64,000 nt of DNA from Seiridium cupressi. Lineage: Eukaryota > Ascomycota > Sordariomycetes > Amphisphaeriales > Sporocadaceae. The position numbers and the translations under genes were made by a program. The notes under the pieces were generated by a model, which worked only from the letters and a program-made list of their open reading frames with translations, made no database searches and was not told where the DNA came from. This document shows, piece after piece, positions 23,935 through 35,562 of the stretch. The stretch is from positions 21,789-85,788 of the forward strand of contig JARVKI010000136.1 in the NCBI GenBank assembly GCA_036674765.1, in the 5' to 3' direction. Each line of letters opens with the position of its first letter. Position 1 is the stretch's first letter.

Positions 23935-26347
23935 GTCAATGTCTCTTGACCTGTATATTATGGTGTGTAGGTGGATGTGTTATTGGGTATCTGGTCTTGG
24001 TGTGTTCTGGTGGTTTGTGGTCTGAACTGGATTGTCTAGTCCTGAATCCTTGACCCTCTATATACTACAGCATATGTTCTGGCCACAGTTTTGTGGGCTG
24101 GTTCGATGTAATCAACCGAAACAGAGAGTTCTCTTGGCTAGGGTAAAAGTCGTAAGTTGACTGCAAGGCCAATGACACGCTCATCTCATACTCCCGAGCT
24201 ATTCTCGTCTTACTGGCCCAATCGCTTGAATGCGAAACGCTGTTCTGGGCGCGCCTCGAATGATTTTCAGGTCGCCGGCGGGCTCCGAGTAGCACAAGGT
24301 GCAACCGCGCAGGGCGGAGGCGCTGGGCAGTCGTATGACGGATGGAGCCGGCTTGTGCGCAGCCTCTCCGACTTCACCCGGCGCCCATTGATTTCCCATG
24401 ATTCAGCAGGAAAAGCAAGACGTTGCACATGAAAGGAAGATTTGCGAAATGTCCACGGCGAGATCCCCCACGTTTGAGGTTGATTGTGGGCTCATTGAAT
24501 CTACCATATTGTGGACGTGCCCGGAGATGTAGGCGGAGCTTGCCTACATGTAGGTTGATTACTACTATCCTCCCAGCCGCCTAGATACCTAACCTACCAT
24601 TCGCAATCAACCAGAGGCCTCGCTCCTTCAACCGCCTATTTTTGCATGTCAAGTCTACACGTTCAGAATTCTCACATGAAGGAGATTCTCATTATGAAAC
24701 AAAACCCGCCAACGCTCGCAACTAGTATCGCCGACACGGCTAGCTGTCGTCGCATACTGTATCGGCTCCATTGTTAGCAAACCCAGCTGCGGTCAGTATG
24801 ATATCAATGTTTTCCACTTGTTAGAATTATTGAACGGGGCATAAGCTGGAATGTTTGGATCGACCGGTATGCGATGCCGCTTGAAGCCTTCTTGGATCAG
24901 GTCTGTGTAGAAACGTTCGTCAGAACTCCTTCCGGGCCTTGATCTGTATCCTCCAACGGTCCTCAAGACTTCCCAACCTCTCTGATGTTCCCTTGGTTTG
25001 CTGCCACCATGACACGGTACGGTGCCGATAGAACGATCCCATTCTACGCGAGATTCCTGGCGAGTACGGAGAGATTGTCTCATGGGCGAAAAGAAACAGG
25101 AGTGCCAAAAAGCATGATCGACCAACAGACTACGGCAATACTGACCAAGACGGACTGAGGTTGAAGAGTAGGAAAACCACGACAATTGCGGAATAGGGTG
25201 TCGGACAGTGTGTCGGAGAACGTGTGAACCCATTCGCAATCGCTTCTCCAGCCCTCATGTCGAATCCCTTAAGCTGCGAACACACTCCAAGGTTCGGCTC
25301 GAAGAACCGAAACGTGTTTGGATCCATGTCGTCCTAGAAACATGGTGCGCAGGGACTCGACTCTGTCGCTTCCGAGAACACAATTATACTGGTAGGTTGG
25401 CAAAGGATTACAGACAGGGCATTTCCGCGCCAAGTACCGTTGCTGTCCAAGGTCATCCCCAAGAGGGTGGTTACGCGAGTCGGAATGGGTTCTGGCCCGT
25501 GGCATCAGGACGCGAGGAAGGTACAATGTAGCTTACGTGATTAATACGGGTATTTGGACCGCCGCTCTCATGCGGCAGCGCTAGGATTGGCTGCTCCCGA
25601 GCGTGTCAAGCAGCGCAACAAGGGTTCGTGCCGGCTGTTAGGCGGCAATAACGAATGGGAGGCAGTAGAATGGCGGCGGGCCAGGCTCAGCTGTTCAGTC
25701 TGCTCTGTATCTTGCCTGCTTGTAGTAGAGGTGCGAGCCCAAGTGTGTGGGTTAGTCCTGCGAAGTCGCTGGTGCTGGAACAATGTCAACGAGTAAATTC
25801 CAAATAAGCTTTTGCGGTGGATCACAAGTGGCGTGACAATCAGACCACCGCCTGCTTCCAGGAGCTGAATCCGACCTAACGGTTCCAGCAGCGTCGAGAA
25901 CATGCAGCCGTTGGCCATTTGACCAATCTCGTTCCCTTCTCATGAGCTCTTGGTCCTTTGTCTACGGCAAGTGCGACGTCGGTGCGGATGGTGAGCACGT
26001 GAAGTTTGCCGGCTAATTTGCGATCATGAGTCCACCGGCCCACAATAATAGGAGCCGAAGCCTCAACTTCAACGTCGGACTTCGTGATTTTGTTCTGCCT
26101 TTCCACTCTTCCTTTCTTACCAACTCAGACTCTCGTTTTGGATCTGTGGCTACGTGTACGTTTCAGTCTTTCGTATCAGTGTCGACGCGCGGACTTGAAC
26201 TCTTCACTGTGAGACGTGGGCTGTTTGTCCATTCATCCTCTGATTTAAAAGAAAGACTATACATAGACGCATCTCTTCGAGTCCGCCCGCATCACATCTC
26301 GCCGCCGTCGTATAAACCAGCTGGTCCGTACAGCCCAGACAGCCACC
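23935..26347. other. intergenic, possible decayed gene near 24800-25330
   Basis: Most of this stretch shows nothing. On the minus strand between 25327 and 24793 three frames each carry protein-like stretches, including MDPNTFRFFEPNLGVC and, later, RFYTDLIQEGFKRHRIPVDP. No splice set I tried joins them into one product. This could be an unrecognised multi-exon gene or a pseudogene. Confidence 0.35.
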
Positions 26348-26596
26348 ATGATACTCACACGCCTCGTATCCATGACGAACTTCGTCGTAGCCTCTTCAGC
26401 GTTGGGATTTCAAGTCTTCGTGCTATACCCATGGCATAAACAGCTGGACGAGTCGTTCGAGAGTCTGAAGAAAGAGCACGTTCGCGTCTTGGATGCAGTA
26501 AAGGACTTTGCGGTGGAGGTCGACCCAGACTCACGCAGGGGCATCCGCGACAAGTTGTTTGCGCGCCTGAGCAGAAACGCCCCCACCAAGCCTTGA
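26348..26596 (+). CDS. small single-pass protein, probably organellar
   Basis: An 82-residue single-exon frame starts in a good context (CCACCATGATA). The N-terminus is a short basic start followed by a hydrophobic span (FVVASSALGFQVFVLYP) and then a charged helix rich in Lys, Glu and Asp (KQLDESFESLKKEHVRVLDA). Such a short inner-membrane anchor with an amphipathic tail is common among small mitochondrial assembly factors, but I cannot name the family. The absence of low complexity and the clean start support a real gene. Confidence 0.6.
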   Translation: MILTRLVSMTNFVVASSALGFQVFVLYPWHKQLDESFESLKKEHVRVLDAVKDFAVEVDPDSRRGIRDKLFARLSRNAPTKP

Positions 26597-27150
26597 GTAT
26601 GGTATTGGGGCACGTTCTCGCAGCCTCTCCCCGGAGTGTGATCGGTGGTGCAAAACGCTTGCTTTTGACCTCACCCACCTCCACCCAGGCCAGATTCCGA
26701 CTTTTCGGAGGGCGGACCGGGGAGGCTTGACATGGCGGAGGGTGGCCTCCGAAGACCACTACGGGACGGCGACGGATTGGTGGAAACGGACGGAAATGGA
26801 CACCAATGTTTCATCCCCTTCAAAGGGGTCCCACATAGACTATAACGGATTGCCTGCAAAGCACTGCAATCCTCTTTCAATTCGACATTGGAATGGCGCA
26901 AGCCGCGCTGGGGGTTGGACCACATCTCATGAGGTGGCGCGCCACAGGTGTTCCGGATTTATTTACTTATTCGCATTACCACGGAATTTCATTTCAGGTT
27001 ACTTGGGGATTCCCCCGGTTTGGCGGGTTGCGCTTCCGATGCGGCCAATTTACATGGGTACAATACAGTTTATAGATGCTAATAAAAAGAGTCTCAAGCC
27101 AACCATAGGCGTCATGCCTCGTCCATCCTCGCCTTGTCACCATTTTCGCC
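26597..27150. other. intergenic, upstream of CBM1 gene
   Basis: A 554-bp stretch contains no convincing gene. It probably holds the promoter of the CBM1 gene at 27151; no specific regulator site was identified. Confidence 0.5.
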
Positions 27151-28103
27151 ATGGTATCTAAACTCGAAATCGTGCTCTCGCTACTAGCTACCGCGGTCAC
27201 TGCGCAGCAGTCGGCCTGGAGTCAATGTGAGTGCATTGTTTCACGCCCTATAGGATAGCATTAACTCGATGGCCCAAGGTGGTGGGACAGGGTGGCCAGG
27301 CTCGACGTCGTGTGTCGACGGTTATGCCTGCTCGAGCATAAAGTGAGTCTAGGGTTCTATCGTCAATGGATGTGGATAAAAACTCAAGGCACAGTCGTTG
27401 ACTGGTCCTCAAGTGCATACTATTACCAATGCGTTCCGGGTACTGCCACTTCCGCAGCATCGAGTACGGTCCAGCCTACGTCAGTAACCACGACGAATGG
27501 AGCGACGGTGACAACGACCACAGCAGCCACCACGACCATTTCTGACTCTAGCCCTGCTGCTTCGACAACAAGTGACCCGGAAACACTTGTGACTGGTTAC
27601 TACTGGATTAGAGCCGTCGAGTCGCCCAACTTCCACTCGTATCTGCAAGCAGCTCCAACTGCCACACCGTCTCCCGGGCCAGGCGATGCATATCTACTCT
27701 CTCCAGAGAATGCAGGGCAGTTCAATGTGATCGACGGACAGTTGGTCTACTACACTGGCGGGAGCGACCTTCTGTACATGGGAGTGGAAAACCCGACGAA
27801 TAAGACGCAGCGGACCTTGGAGACATGGTTCAACTCCACGGAAAACGATTATGGAACATTCGCCTTCCAAGGCGACACCCTGACATGGAGCGTGGAAGAT
27901 ATCAGCCGGCCTAACACGGCGGCGTGGCTGGTCTGCGGAGATGCCGGAGAGCTGTACATCAACACTGGTGCTTATGCTTACGAAACGCCAGATGGGTGCG
28001 CGGATGAAACCGTATGTACAGTGTATACATGCCAGAACCTGTGGATCTTGTTACTAACAGGGGTTAGATCCATTCCTATGGGGGCTCGACGGCAGATCTT
28101 TAA
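27151..28103 (+). CDS. secreted CBM1 protein with orphan C-terminal domain
   Basis: Four exons, 27151-27226, 27279-27342, 27414-28011 and 28068-28103, encode 257 residues. A signal peptide (MVSKLEIVLSLLATAVTA) leads straight into a family 1 cellulose-binding module. Its conserved Cys and aromatic residues appear as AWSQCGGTGWPGSTSC, GYACSSIN and AYYYQC. The acceptor at 27413 was chosen over one at 27394 because it keeps the frame and gives exact CBM1 spacing. A Thr/Ser-rich linker follows (about residues 60-100). The C-terminal domain begins GYYWIRAVESPNFHSYLQ and includes SRPNTAAWLVCGDAGELYIN and TPDGCADETIHSYGG. This second domain recurs in fungal secreted proteins but I know no activity for it. 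It probably acts outside the cell on plant cell walls. Confidence 0.9.
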
Positions 28104-28526
28104 AGGCATATCCTGGACTTGACCTGCCGGAGAGAGGCACAAGGTTTGAGGTCGGGGCTTGAAATTGATAACCAAGTTAAGCTCTGACTACTTCTGTCCA
28201 TGTGCCACCCTCGCAACTTTGACCGGAATGTTTCAAAAGCGCTCGTGCTGAATTCCATCACTTGGGTGGGGGGTTTATGTTGATAGTGCGCATCATACTG
28301 ACGAGAAGAAGCACGAACATTATTAACCTATTGACGTCTAACTCCTGCCAAAGGTAGAAACAAGCTATCATACTACAGCACATACTGAGTCAAGCTTCTT
28401 TGACGTCGATGTGCACACACAGGGTACAATTGCAAATCATGGGGACAGCATCAAAAGACTGAATGGGTATATGATACAAGTGACATTATGTATTATCCAT
28501 TACCGTGAAAAACAAGAATCAATCGC
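28104..28526. other. convergent intergenic region
   Basis: This 423-bp gap separates the 3' ends of the CBM1 gene and the GMC oxidase gene. No gene is visible; it should hold both 3' UTRs. Confidence 0.5.
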
Positions 28527-30507
28527 TCACGCTCGCAGGCCCAATTCTCGGATAAATATGTCGGCCGCCTTTTCTCCAATCACCAATGCGGTATTGTTGG
28601 TATTCGCGCCGACATTCTCCGGCGGGACACTCATATCAGCAATCTTCAGTCCTTCGACGCCATAAACGCTCAAGTTGGCATCGACAACGCCCATCTTCTC
28701 GCGGGGCGCCATCTTGCACGTCCCCAGCGAATGCCACGTGGTGTTCACATTTTCTCTCAGCCACTGCTCGATGGCTGCATCATCTTCGGCCGTGTACTCG
28801 ATGTTTTGGACATTCTCTAGGGGCGCATCAGGCTCGATGCACGCGGCTTTGGATCCTTCTGGGAAGCGAGGGTGGCCAAGGGCGAGCTCGCCTCGGAATG
28901 TCTTCATGCGCCGCAGGATTTCACGAGATTTCTTGTATGACCACATTTGTTTCTTCAAGTCTAGGTCGTTCTCGTCACTGAGGAATCCGGTCTCGAAATC
29001 CAGCCGATCGTCTAGGCCGGGCCCGGTGATGTGCATGTGGCCTCTAGAGTACGGGTAGGCCGTGTAGTTTCCCACTGTGACATACTGACCGACTGGCACG
29101 CTCGCAGGGTCGCCAAGGAAGCTAGCGGCAGTTAGTTTCCGCAATCAATAGATGTGTCAGGAGGGACATACCAGGAGACAAGGCCCATCAATGTCAAGGG
29201 ACGAGCAGGGGAGTCCTTGAAGTCCTTGTTCCAGGCGCTCTGGAACTCTGGTCCTAGAGCAGCGACATCCTCCTCTGTGGGGCGAAGCTTTGAAGAGATA
29301 TCGATTGAATTCCATCCCAGAATTGGATCCTTCTTTTCGATCATGGCACCCACGTCAGCTCTGCCACTCAAGATGCCGTCAATGGTCTCTCCAGGCTCAA
29401 GACTGGTTCGGTATGGGTATAGGACGAGATGGTGATCTTGGTAGTCGTGGCCAACGCCCGGAAGATCTTCAACTACTGGAACTCCAGCTCGTTTGAGGAC
29501 CTCGGAGCTGCCGACGCCAGACCTCTCCAGGACTGGCGGTGTACCACAAGCGCCACATGAAACGACGACCATCTTTCTTGCCTTCACGACACGCAGAGGC
29601 GTTTGAGTCAGGCCGATAGAAGCCTGGAAGGCAGGGTTTGGTCGATACTCGACGCCCACAGCCTTCTTTCCATCAAAGATGACCCTGTGGACTTGGGACT
29701 CGACAACCACGTGGAGGTTGGGGTATGTTTCGCTCTGTAACTTGGGGTGGAGGAACGTGTGAGCGGTATCTTGCCGTTTCCCGTCCGGTGAAACATAACG
29801 AAGCCACCTCTCCACGCCGTTATTGGCCTCCAGGTTTTGCAGATCTTTAATCTCTGGCCAGCCAACCTGCTCGGCAGCTTGGATGAAGTCACTCTCCGAT
29901 TTAGCCGCCCTGAAGGTACTATTCGAGACGTGAACAGGACCATCGTGGCCGTGCAGTTCCTTGTCGCCCGGACCATGGTATGTCTCGAGCTGCCGTACCG
30001 TTAGCAATACATCCTACCGTTCCCCTGAAAGATGCCATACCTTCTTCAGAAACGGCAGTATTTCACCCGCTGACCATCCGGGTGTCTGCCACGAGTCGAA
30101 ATCAACGCCTTGTGCTCTGGTGTACATCATGAAGTTGATGGAGGACCCGCCGCCCAGCATGCCCCCGGATGGAACAATGGGCTCTCGCCCAGCGAGCTTT
30201 TCAGACTTGTTGCCCTTATAAAAGAGGGCAGTCTTGCTCGTAGGCAGCAAATGCTGCAGGAAGAACGCTGGATTAACGACGCTGGGGTCGTTGAGATTGT
30301 TGGGACCGCCCTCGATCATCAATATGGCCAATTTCGGGTCGGCTTCTGCGAGCCTTGCGGCAATGATACAGGCAGCCGTTCCTCCTATACACGGTTTGGT
30401 CAGAACATGACACCGATGAGATGTGGTAGCCGACGTTTATGCTTACCTCCTGCAATGATTACATCCACCTCCTCCACATCATCAGCAAGTTTGGTATACA
30501 CGCCCAT
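28527..30507 (-). CDS. GMC oxidoreductase, alcohol-oxidase type (AA3)
   Basis: FAD-dependent oxidase of the alcohol (methanol) oxidase branch, which oxidises short alcohols to aldehydes with release of H2O2. Four exons, 30507-30447, 30384-30041, 29989-29172 and 29121-28527, give 605 residues. The spliced N-terminus carries the dinucleotide-binding motif (VIIAGGGTAACIIAARLAEA) and then LMIEGGPNN and MLGGGSSINFMMYTRA, hallmark sequences of this branch. The active-site pair is His538 in TWHSLGTCKM and Asn581 in ENVGANTNNTA. The C-terminus is GLRA, which is not a peroxisomal PTS1 signal, unlike classic methanol oxidases, so it may be cytosolic or exported without a signal peptide. The real substrate cannot be told from sequence. 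Confidence 0.93.
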
Positions 30508-33500
30508 GGTGACTCGGTTGATTCTGCAACTTTCTGAACGCCTGATTACTTGTTATTTCCTTGCTGGACAACAAGATGGGAGCGGCGATCACCCCGCACT
30601 TATAGGAAGCGAGACTTGCCAGGTCGGATTGTATTACTCCAGGCTGCGTTGGGAACTTGACTCGTGGCTACCCCTCAGTTCCACAGCATAGGCACGCCGA
30701 GGCTATTTAGACTAGTGAGGTGCGAGACAAACTGGAGCAGCAGGAATTTACTTACAGACCCTGCCAACCAGCCTCTCTGGCGGCCGCTCGCTATACGTTG
30801 AATTGGAGGAGCTGGGGAATCCCTTCCTCTGTAGTGCCGTAGAGTAGCGGCAAGACGTCGGTGCTGCAAGGACGAGATGGAGAGTATCCAAACCACGTAT
30901 CTCCACATGACGCGTCAGGGGAATTTCTTGGATACTTGATGCCGTCTCGTTCATATCGTACTGCAATTTGTCTCATGATTGGCACCCGTTATTCCCCCGA
31001 ATTAGCCCTATGACGAGTTTGATCTATTCTATAGCTAGCTTCCGAACGTTTCAGGTCGTTAACAGAAGTAGATTCCAAGGAGACGATGCCACACGGGAAT
31101 GGGCATGTTGAGCTGGGAGATGTTGCAGGATCATCCCGAGGTATCCCCCCTTTCGGCCCCGTTACCCTCTTTCCCCGTCCTAGCTTAGTGATCCTGCCCT
31201 AGATGAGGGTATTGAAGGAGGGTTCATTTTAGGACAATTGGACCCTTCTAAGTTTCTTAGCTTCCCCAGTTCCGGCTAAGCCCACTGACATAGTCGATGG
31301 ATCACCGTCTAGGCCTCGAATTCAACCCAATGCGGAGCTCAGCCGCGGTGGGGATGATGTTGGGGGACTCCACTCGTATTACAGCTTCCATGGTTTATGG
31401 TGAAGGCCAAGTCAGCGCATTCGCAACTTAACAGCTTCCCGGTTCGAAGAAAGGTCCAGAGTAGCAAGTTGGTCAAATTGGAATCTTACCAAGTCCCCAA
31501 CTTTGTGCTCGGCGGTTTCACCATGGAACTGGGGCGAGTTTGTTGGTCCATATGGATTGGATCTGGCTCGAATCTTGCGGTGGGCAAGATCTTCATCAGA
31601 TGCTGGGCACAATTCGTCCGCGCCAACATCGAGCATACCTAATTGGCGCCCACACCTTAGTCCCAAGTAAATCGCGCCGGAGTGATGTAGCACTGGTATT
31701 GAATATCAAACTCTCTTTCCCGCCCTTTTTGTGAACTAATCGATCCATAGCCAAATGACTTTAATTATTGATACCTTTGAACTTACTGTACAAAAACGTA
31801 CCATGTCAAGAGCTGTTGCGAGGGCTGCCTTCCCCTGTGACCCCTCCCACGTTATAATTATCTCTATCCTATTACTACAAATAATTAAATTCAGCTCAAT
31901 TCCTCTTCGTTCCCACACTCGGTATCTCCAACAGTCAGGGCTTCATAATGACATCTGCTTCGAAGCACAAAGCTACCTACCGCACTTAGCACACATGTTT
32001 CACAGGAAGCCAACGTCCGCCAGTAGCGTGCCTTAGAGTATCGTTAGGTTGCATTAACTCGGGTTCGTCGAGAGCGCGAAGTACTTTTCTACAGCTTTAC
32101 AGGTCATCCAAGAGGGGCAACACCACTGGCACGAAATGTTGGCGCCTGACGCTTGCAAGCTGTGCCTCTTGGGCCAGTATCGTTTTCATGATAAGCACAT
32201 CTTTGAAATTCATCAGATACAGGTTGCACGTAGTCACGTCTCTGAACTACAAAGATAGGATCAAGAGGAATTGTATGCAACGAGTACTGGTACGTGTGCT
32301 ACATATGTCTGCATGAAGTTCCCGAGTCTAGGGTATTCCAAGCGGCCCGCATCATGCCCGCATGAATGAATATAAGTGTGGCTGGAGGATTGCTTCATGA
32401 TTGGTTCGTACAATAACGATAGCGCCACGACGAAACGGATGGACTGAGAAATCTATGCAACTTTTCTATGCATCGGAATGGTCTCGAGTTGATTCCATGG
32501 TGACGAAGATGAGTCTTGTGCCGCAAGGCATTTATAGGAGCTGTTGGGTTGATGGTCAAGATTTTCTGCCATACATGGTCCGCTCACTGTGTCATTTGGC
32601 GACTCCCTTGTGTGACTCCCTTGTGTGACTCCCATGTGTGCTTTCATTCCTTGCTGTTCCTGGCGTGTTCTACATGGCACCAGTTACGCGAAAAAGGTCG
32701 CCCGGTGAATGATTCACTAGAGCCTCTCAACTGGTAGCCAGGCCGATTCGAGGTCACGACTTGATGGGTCATGCTGAAGCGATCGTGATTTGTGAAGTAC
32801 CATGTTAGTCACATTAATTGCTGCGCAGAGGAGTATGATATAGCTCTCACATTTCCTTGGTCACCATTGTGCCTATAGACTTATATGTGGTACACTATAG
32901 GGCACTATAGGCTTTGCAAGTGGTAAGAGCCAGGTATTGCGAGAGCATTAACGGCGTTATTAAGGGACAAGGGTTTCGTGTATTGCTTGTATTGCTTGTA
33001 TTGCCTAGCCTGGATAAATCTCTACTTGGTCGCTCAACAGTTACTAAAATACATATTTTTGTCTGATGCATGATCGTATGAAGTGCAATTTGGGAAAAAT
33101 GTGGATCGAAAAGACCCCCTCCCTCCTTCCTATTACCTATGCCTGGGTAAGTGTAAATGCTAGATCATTCCCGTGTCGGCCGTTCTAAACTACATTAGGG
33201 TGGCCACTGTTCTCGTGGACAATACCAGCGACACAGTACGAAAAGCCTACATTGGTTAGTGACTGCCAGCCATGCTCTCAACCAACTGGGTACGGATGTA
33301 GTCTCAGAAGGCCTAGCTCCACTATAGCGTCGCCTGCCACTGAATCACTCAGCGCTGCGCATGAGAATTGCGAGTTTTCGCAAGGACGGGCGGACGACCT
33401 TTCACCCAAACGCTTCAGTTGGTTAGGCACGATGAAAACCACTGGATCATACAACGTAATTTCCTCTTGCGCCTGGCTGCGCTTTCAAGCCTAAGCCCGA

Positions 33501-33743
33501 GTATGGCTTGTGCTGCAGGTGCACAATGTATCGTGCTAGTGTGAACTACAGAGGAGTAGTGCCTCAGCCCCCACTGATAAGATGCCTTTATTTGTCGGGG
33601 CGTTTGGGTCTGGCTTGCCATTTCCGGCAAACCAAACCCCAAAACAACACCTTTATATGGAACCCATGGGCTCACATCTCTCATTCCCAAGAAGCGTAAG
33701 ACCGGGACCCGCCAAAACTTCCGACTTCCCCATACAAGAGAGC
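30508..33743. other. long intergenic region
   Basis: About 3.2 kb without a convincing gene between divergently oriented genes. It holds a 13-bp direct repeat in three copies at 32601-32639 (GACTCCCTTGTGT unit) and a TATTGCTTG repeat at 32981-33005. The rest shows only short frames lacking any family resemblance. Confidence 0.5.
32601..32639. repeat. 13-bp tandem repeat, three copies
   Basis: Three consecutive units of GACTCCCTTGTGT occur; the third differs by one base (CAT instead of CTT). This is a simple minisatellite with no visible function. Confidence 0.85.
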
Positions 33744-34439
33744 ATGGCATCCCGCACGGCTCAGGTCCATCAGGGAACGGCCGTGCCAGCCTTGGAGGCG
33801 GCTACTGGTACCGTCTTTCTCATGAGACACGCTACAGCGGAGCACAATGGGCGCCACCACTTTCCTCACAAAGACCCGTCTCTAGCTTCGAGTGGGATCG
33901 TCGATGCTCAGCAGGCCATCCTTCCGGCGGAATCACCTGACTTTCCAGACTTGATCTTAATCTCCCCCATGACCAGAGCTCTGCAGACAGCCCAGATCAT
34001 CTTCAGCGACGCCGTCCATCCCAACGGCGGGCCGGAAGTTCAGATATGGCCTGATCTGCGCGAATCTAATAACACCATCAGCAGCCAGGGCCGCCCTGCG
34101 GCCGAGATGAGAGAGAAATTCCCCACGTTTGACTTCTCAGAATGCCACGACGAATGGGACTACGGCAAAGAAACCCACGAGCGAGCCGTGACTCGAGCCG
34201 AGAAGGTCAGGGCCAGGATCAAGGGACTGACCACACAATACCGTAATATTTGGGTTATCACCCATTCCATCTTTCTCTCCTACCTAGTCAACGTAGAAGG
34301 ATGCCACTTCTGGACTTGCGAATCACGAAAATACCGGTTCGCTACCAAGGAGGAGGCTGCCGAGAAGCGGTACGGACTGAACCACGACTTCAGATGCAGG
34401 CAGGACTTTGGTCCGACTGTTCTCGTCAAGCAGGATTGA
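33744..34439 (+). CDS. histidine phosphatase superfamily protein
   Basis: A 231-residue phosphoglycerate-mutase-like phosphatase encoded by a single exon. The phosphate pocket is visible as LMRHATAEHN, with Arg28 and the phospho-acceptor His29. SPMTRALQTAQ supplies the second Arg, and VITHSIFLSYL contains the second catalytic His174. The frame is open upstream to 33582, but the 54 extra residues look like untranslated sequence, and the ATG at 33744 puts the fold start where it belongs. Relatives dephosphorylate sugar phosphates or other small phosphoesters; the substrate here is unknown. Confidence 0.9.
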   Translation: MASRTAQVHQGTAVPALEAATGTVFLMRHATAEHNGRHHFPHKDPSLASSGIVDAQQAILPAESPDFPDLILISPMTRALQTAQIIFSDAVHPNGGPEVQIWPDLRESNNTISSQGRPAAEMREKFPTFDFSECHDEWDYGKETHERAVTRAEKVRARIKGLTTQYRNIWVITHSIFLSYLVNVEGCHFWTCESRKYRFATKEEAAEKRYGLNHDFRCRQDFGPTVLVKQD

Positions 34440-35049
34440 TGCATAGTGTAGACGGGAGCATCACGAAAAGGCTTCTGAAGCTGGCTTTCATAGAAAACCG
34501 TAGTGTCCGCCGAGGGGCTCGGGCGTCATGGTCGACCGTTGTGTTGTTCGTGCAGAATGTCTCTCACTCTTTGATATCACGACACAATGACACCAATACA
34601 GTATGTCAGTAATTGTCGAGTATATGTACTTCGATTACTTGGCACTTTGATAGATACCTAGGTTACCCTTGGGTCCATCAAGGCTGATAAGTCAGATGGT
34701 CTCCGCTCCGTCCTTCCGAAACGGATAACCAGAGAACCACGAAGCTAGGCAGTCAGTCCCGTGACACAACTCAGTTATGATGCATTGATTGTCATGAGAC
34801 ATGTGAAACTGGACATGCCACTATATCCCTGGCTCAAGGCTGCAGTGGCTGACACTGTTCTGTTTGCGAGTGCACTGTTTGTTGTATCCTACCTGCACTT
34901 CCGACTCGTGCCTCTTGTTGACAATCCCTATGATGTTCTCCAGCTCTTCCGCCCCCGTGTAACACGACCATCAACGGTCACTCATAGTGCAACACCACGT
35001 TTGCAATGAGTCTGCTTTGTCAGACACACCAAAAGCTCCCAAGTTCCAT
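34440..35049. other. intergenic region
   Basis: A 610-bp gap between convergently oriented genes. A short plus-strand frame at 34761-35009 has one hydrophobic stretch but no resemblance to a known family, and I do not consider it supported. Confidence 0.45.
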
Positions 35050-35562
35050 CTAGTTAAGGGCCCCATTGGCCTTCAGCGCAGCCCGCGAGAACCAGTCGAT
35101 CCAGTTCCTGAGCGTGGAGTGCGTGCACTCAAGCAGGAGAGCAATCCAGAAAATGAAGAAACCGATTGTAAAAGTGTCGAGAAGATTGCAGCCATTCCAA
35201 AGTTTGAATGCAATGAAGCTTGCTGCACCGACGGCACCAGCGCTGATAGGGACCGGATGATGACTGGACCATTCGTAGCAGTGTACAACCATGCCAATGA
35301 TGGGGACAGTAGCTATGAGGAGGGTGAGCGTAATCGCCAAGACACGGAGGTCTCCATTGAATTGTTCGGAAGAGTATTTCAAGAAGCTCATCAATATGAC
35401 GAAATATGAGGCTAAGATAATGGTTGAGGCTGCAAGCGGCCGTATATTGGCGACTCTGGTTTCCATAGCAGTGGTAGTCGTAGTAGTAGTCGTGCCCATC
35501 CTGGAGAGGGATTTCGATATAGTAGGGCTAGTGCTGCTCGGTCGTTGCGAATTCATGTACAA
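35050..35562 (-). CDS. four-pass membrane protein, unknown family
   Basis: A single exon encodes 170 residues. A polar N-terminus with eight consecutive Thr is followed by four hydrophobic segments at about residues 40-60, 72-94, 106-122 and 128-146, for example ASTIILASYFVILMSFL and VLAITLTLLIATVPIIGMVV. No signal peptide cleavage site is obvious. The regular spacing of the membrane segments argues that this is a real gene, but I recognise no family. Met3 is an alternative start. Confidence 0.65.
   Translation of the reverse strand: MYMNSQRPSSTSPTISKSLSRMGTTTTTTTTAMETRVANIRPLAASTIILASYFVILMSFLKYSSEQFNGDLRVLAITLTLLIATVPIIGMVVHCYEWSSHHPVPISAGAVGAASFIAFKLWNGCNLLDTFTIGFFIFWIALLLECTHSTLRNWIDWFSRAALKANGALN

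Noticed and set aside
24157..24432. Plus-strand frame of 91 residues
   Set aside because: No family resemblance, overlapping minus-strand frames of equal quality, and no start context.
30110..30691. Plus-strand frame of 193 residues
   Set aside because: Antisense to the first exons of the GMC oxidase, whose motifs and splice sites are unambiguous.
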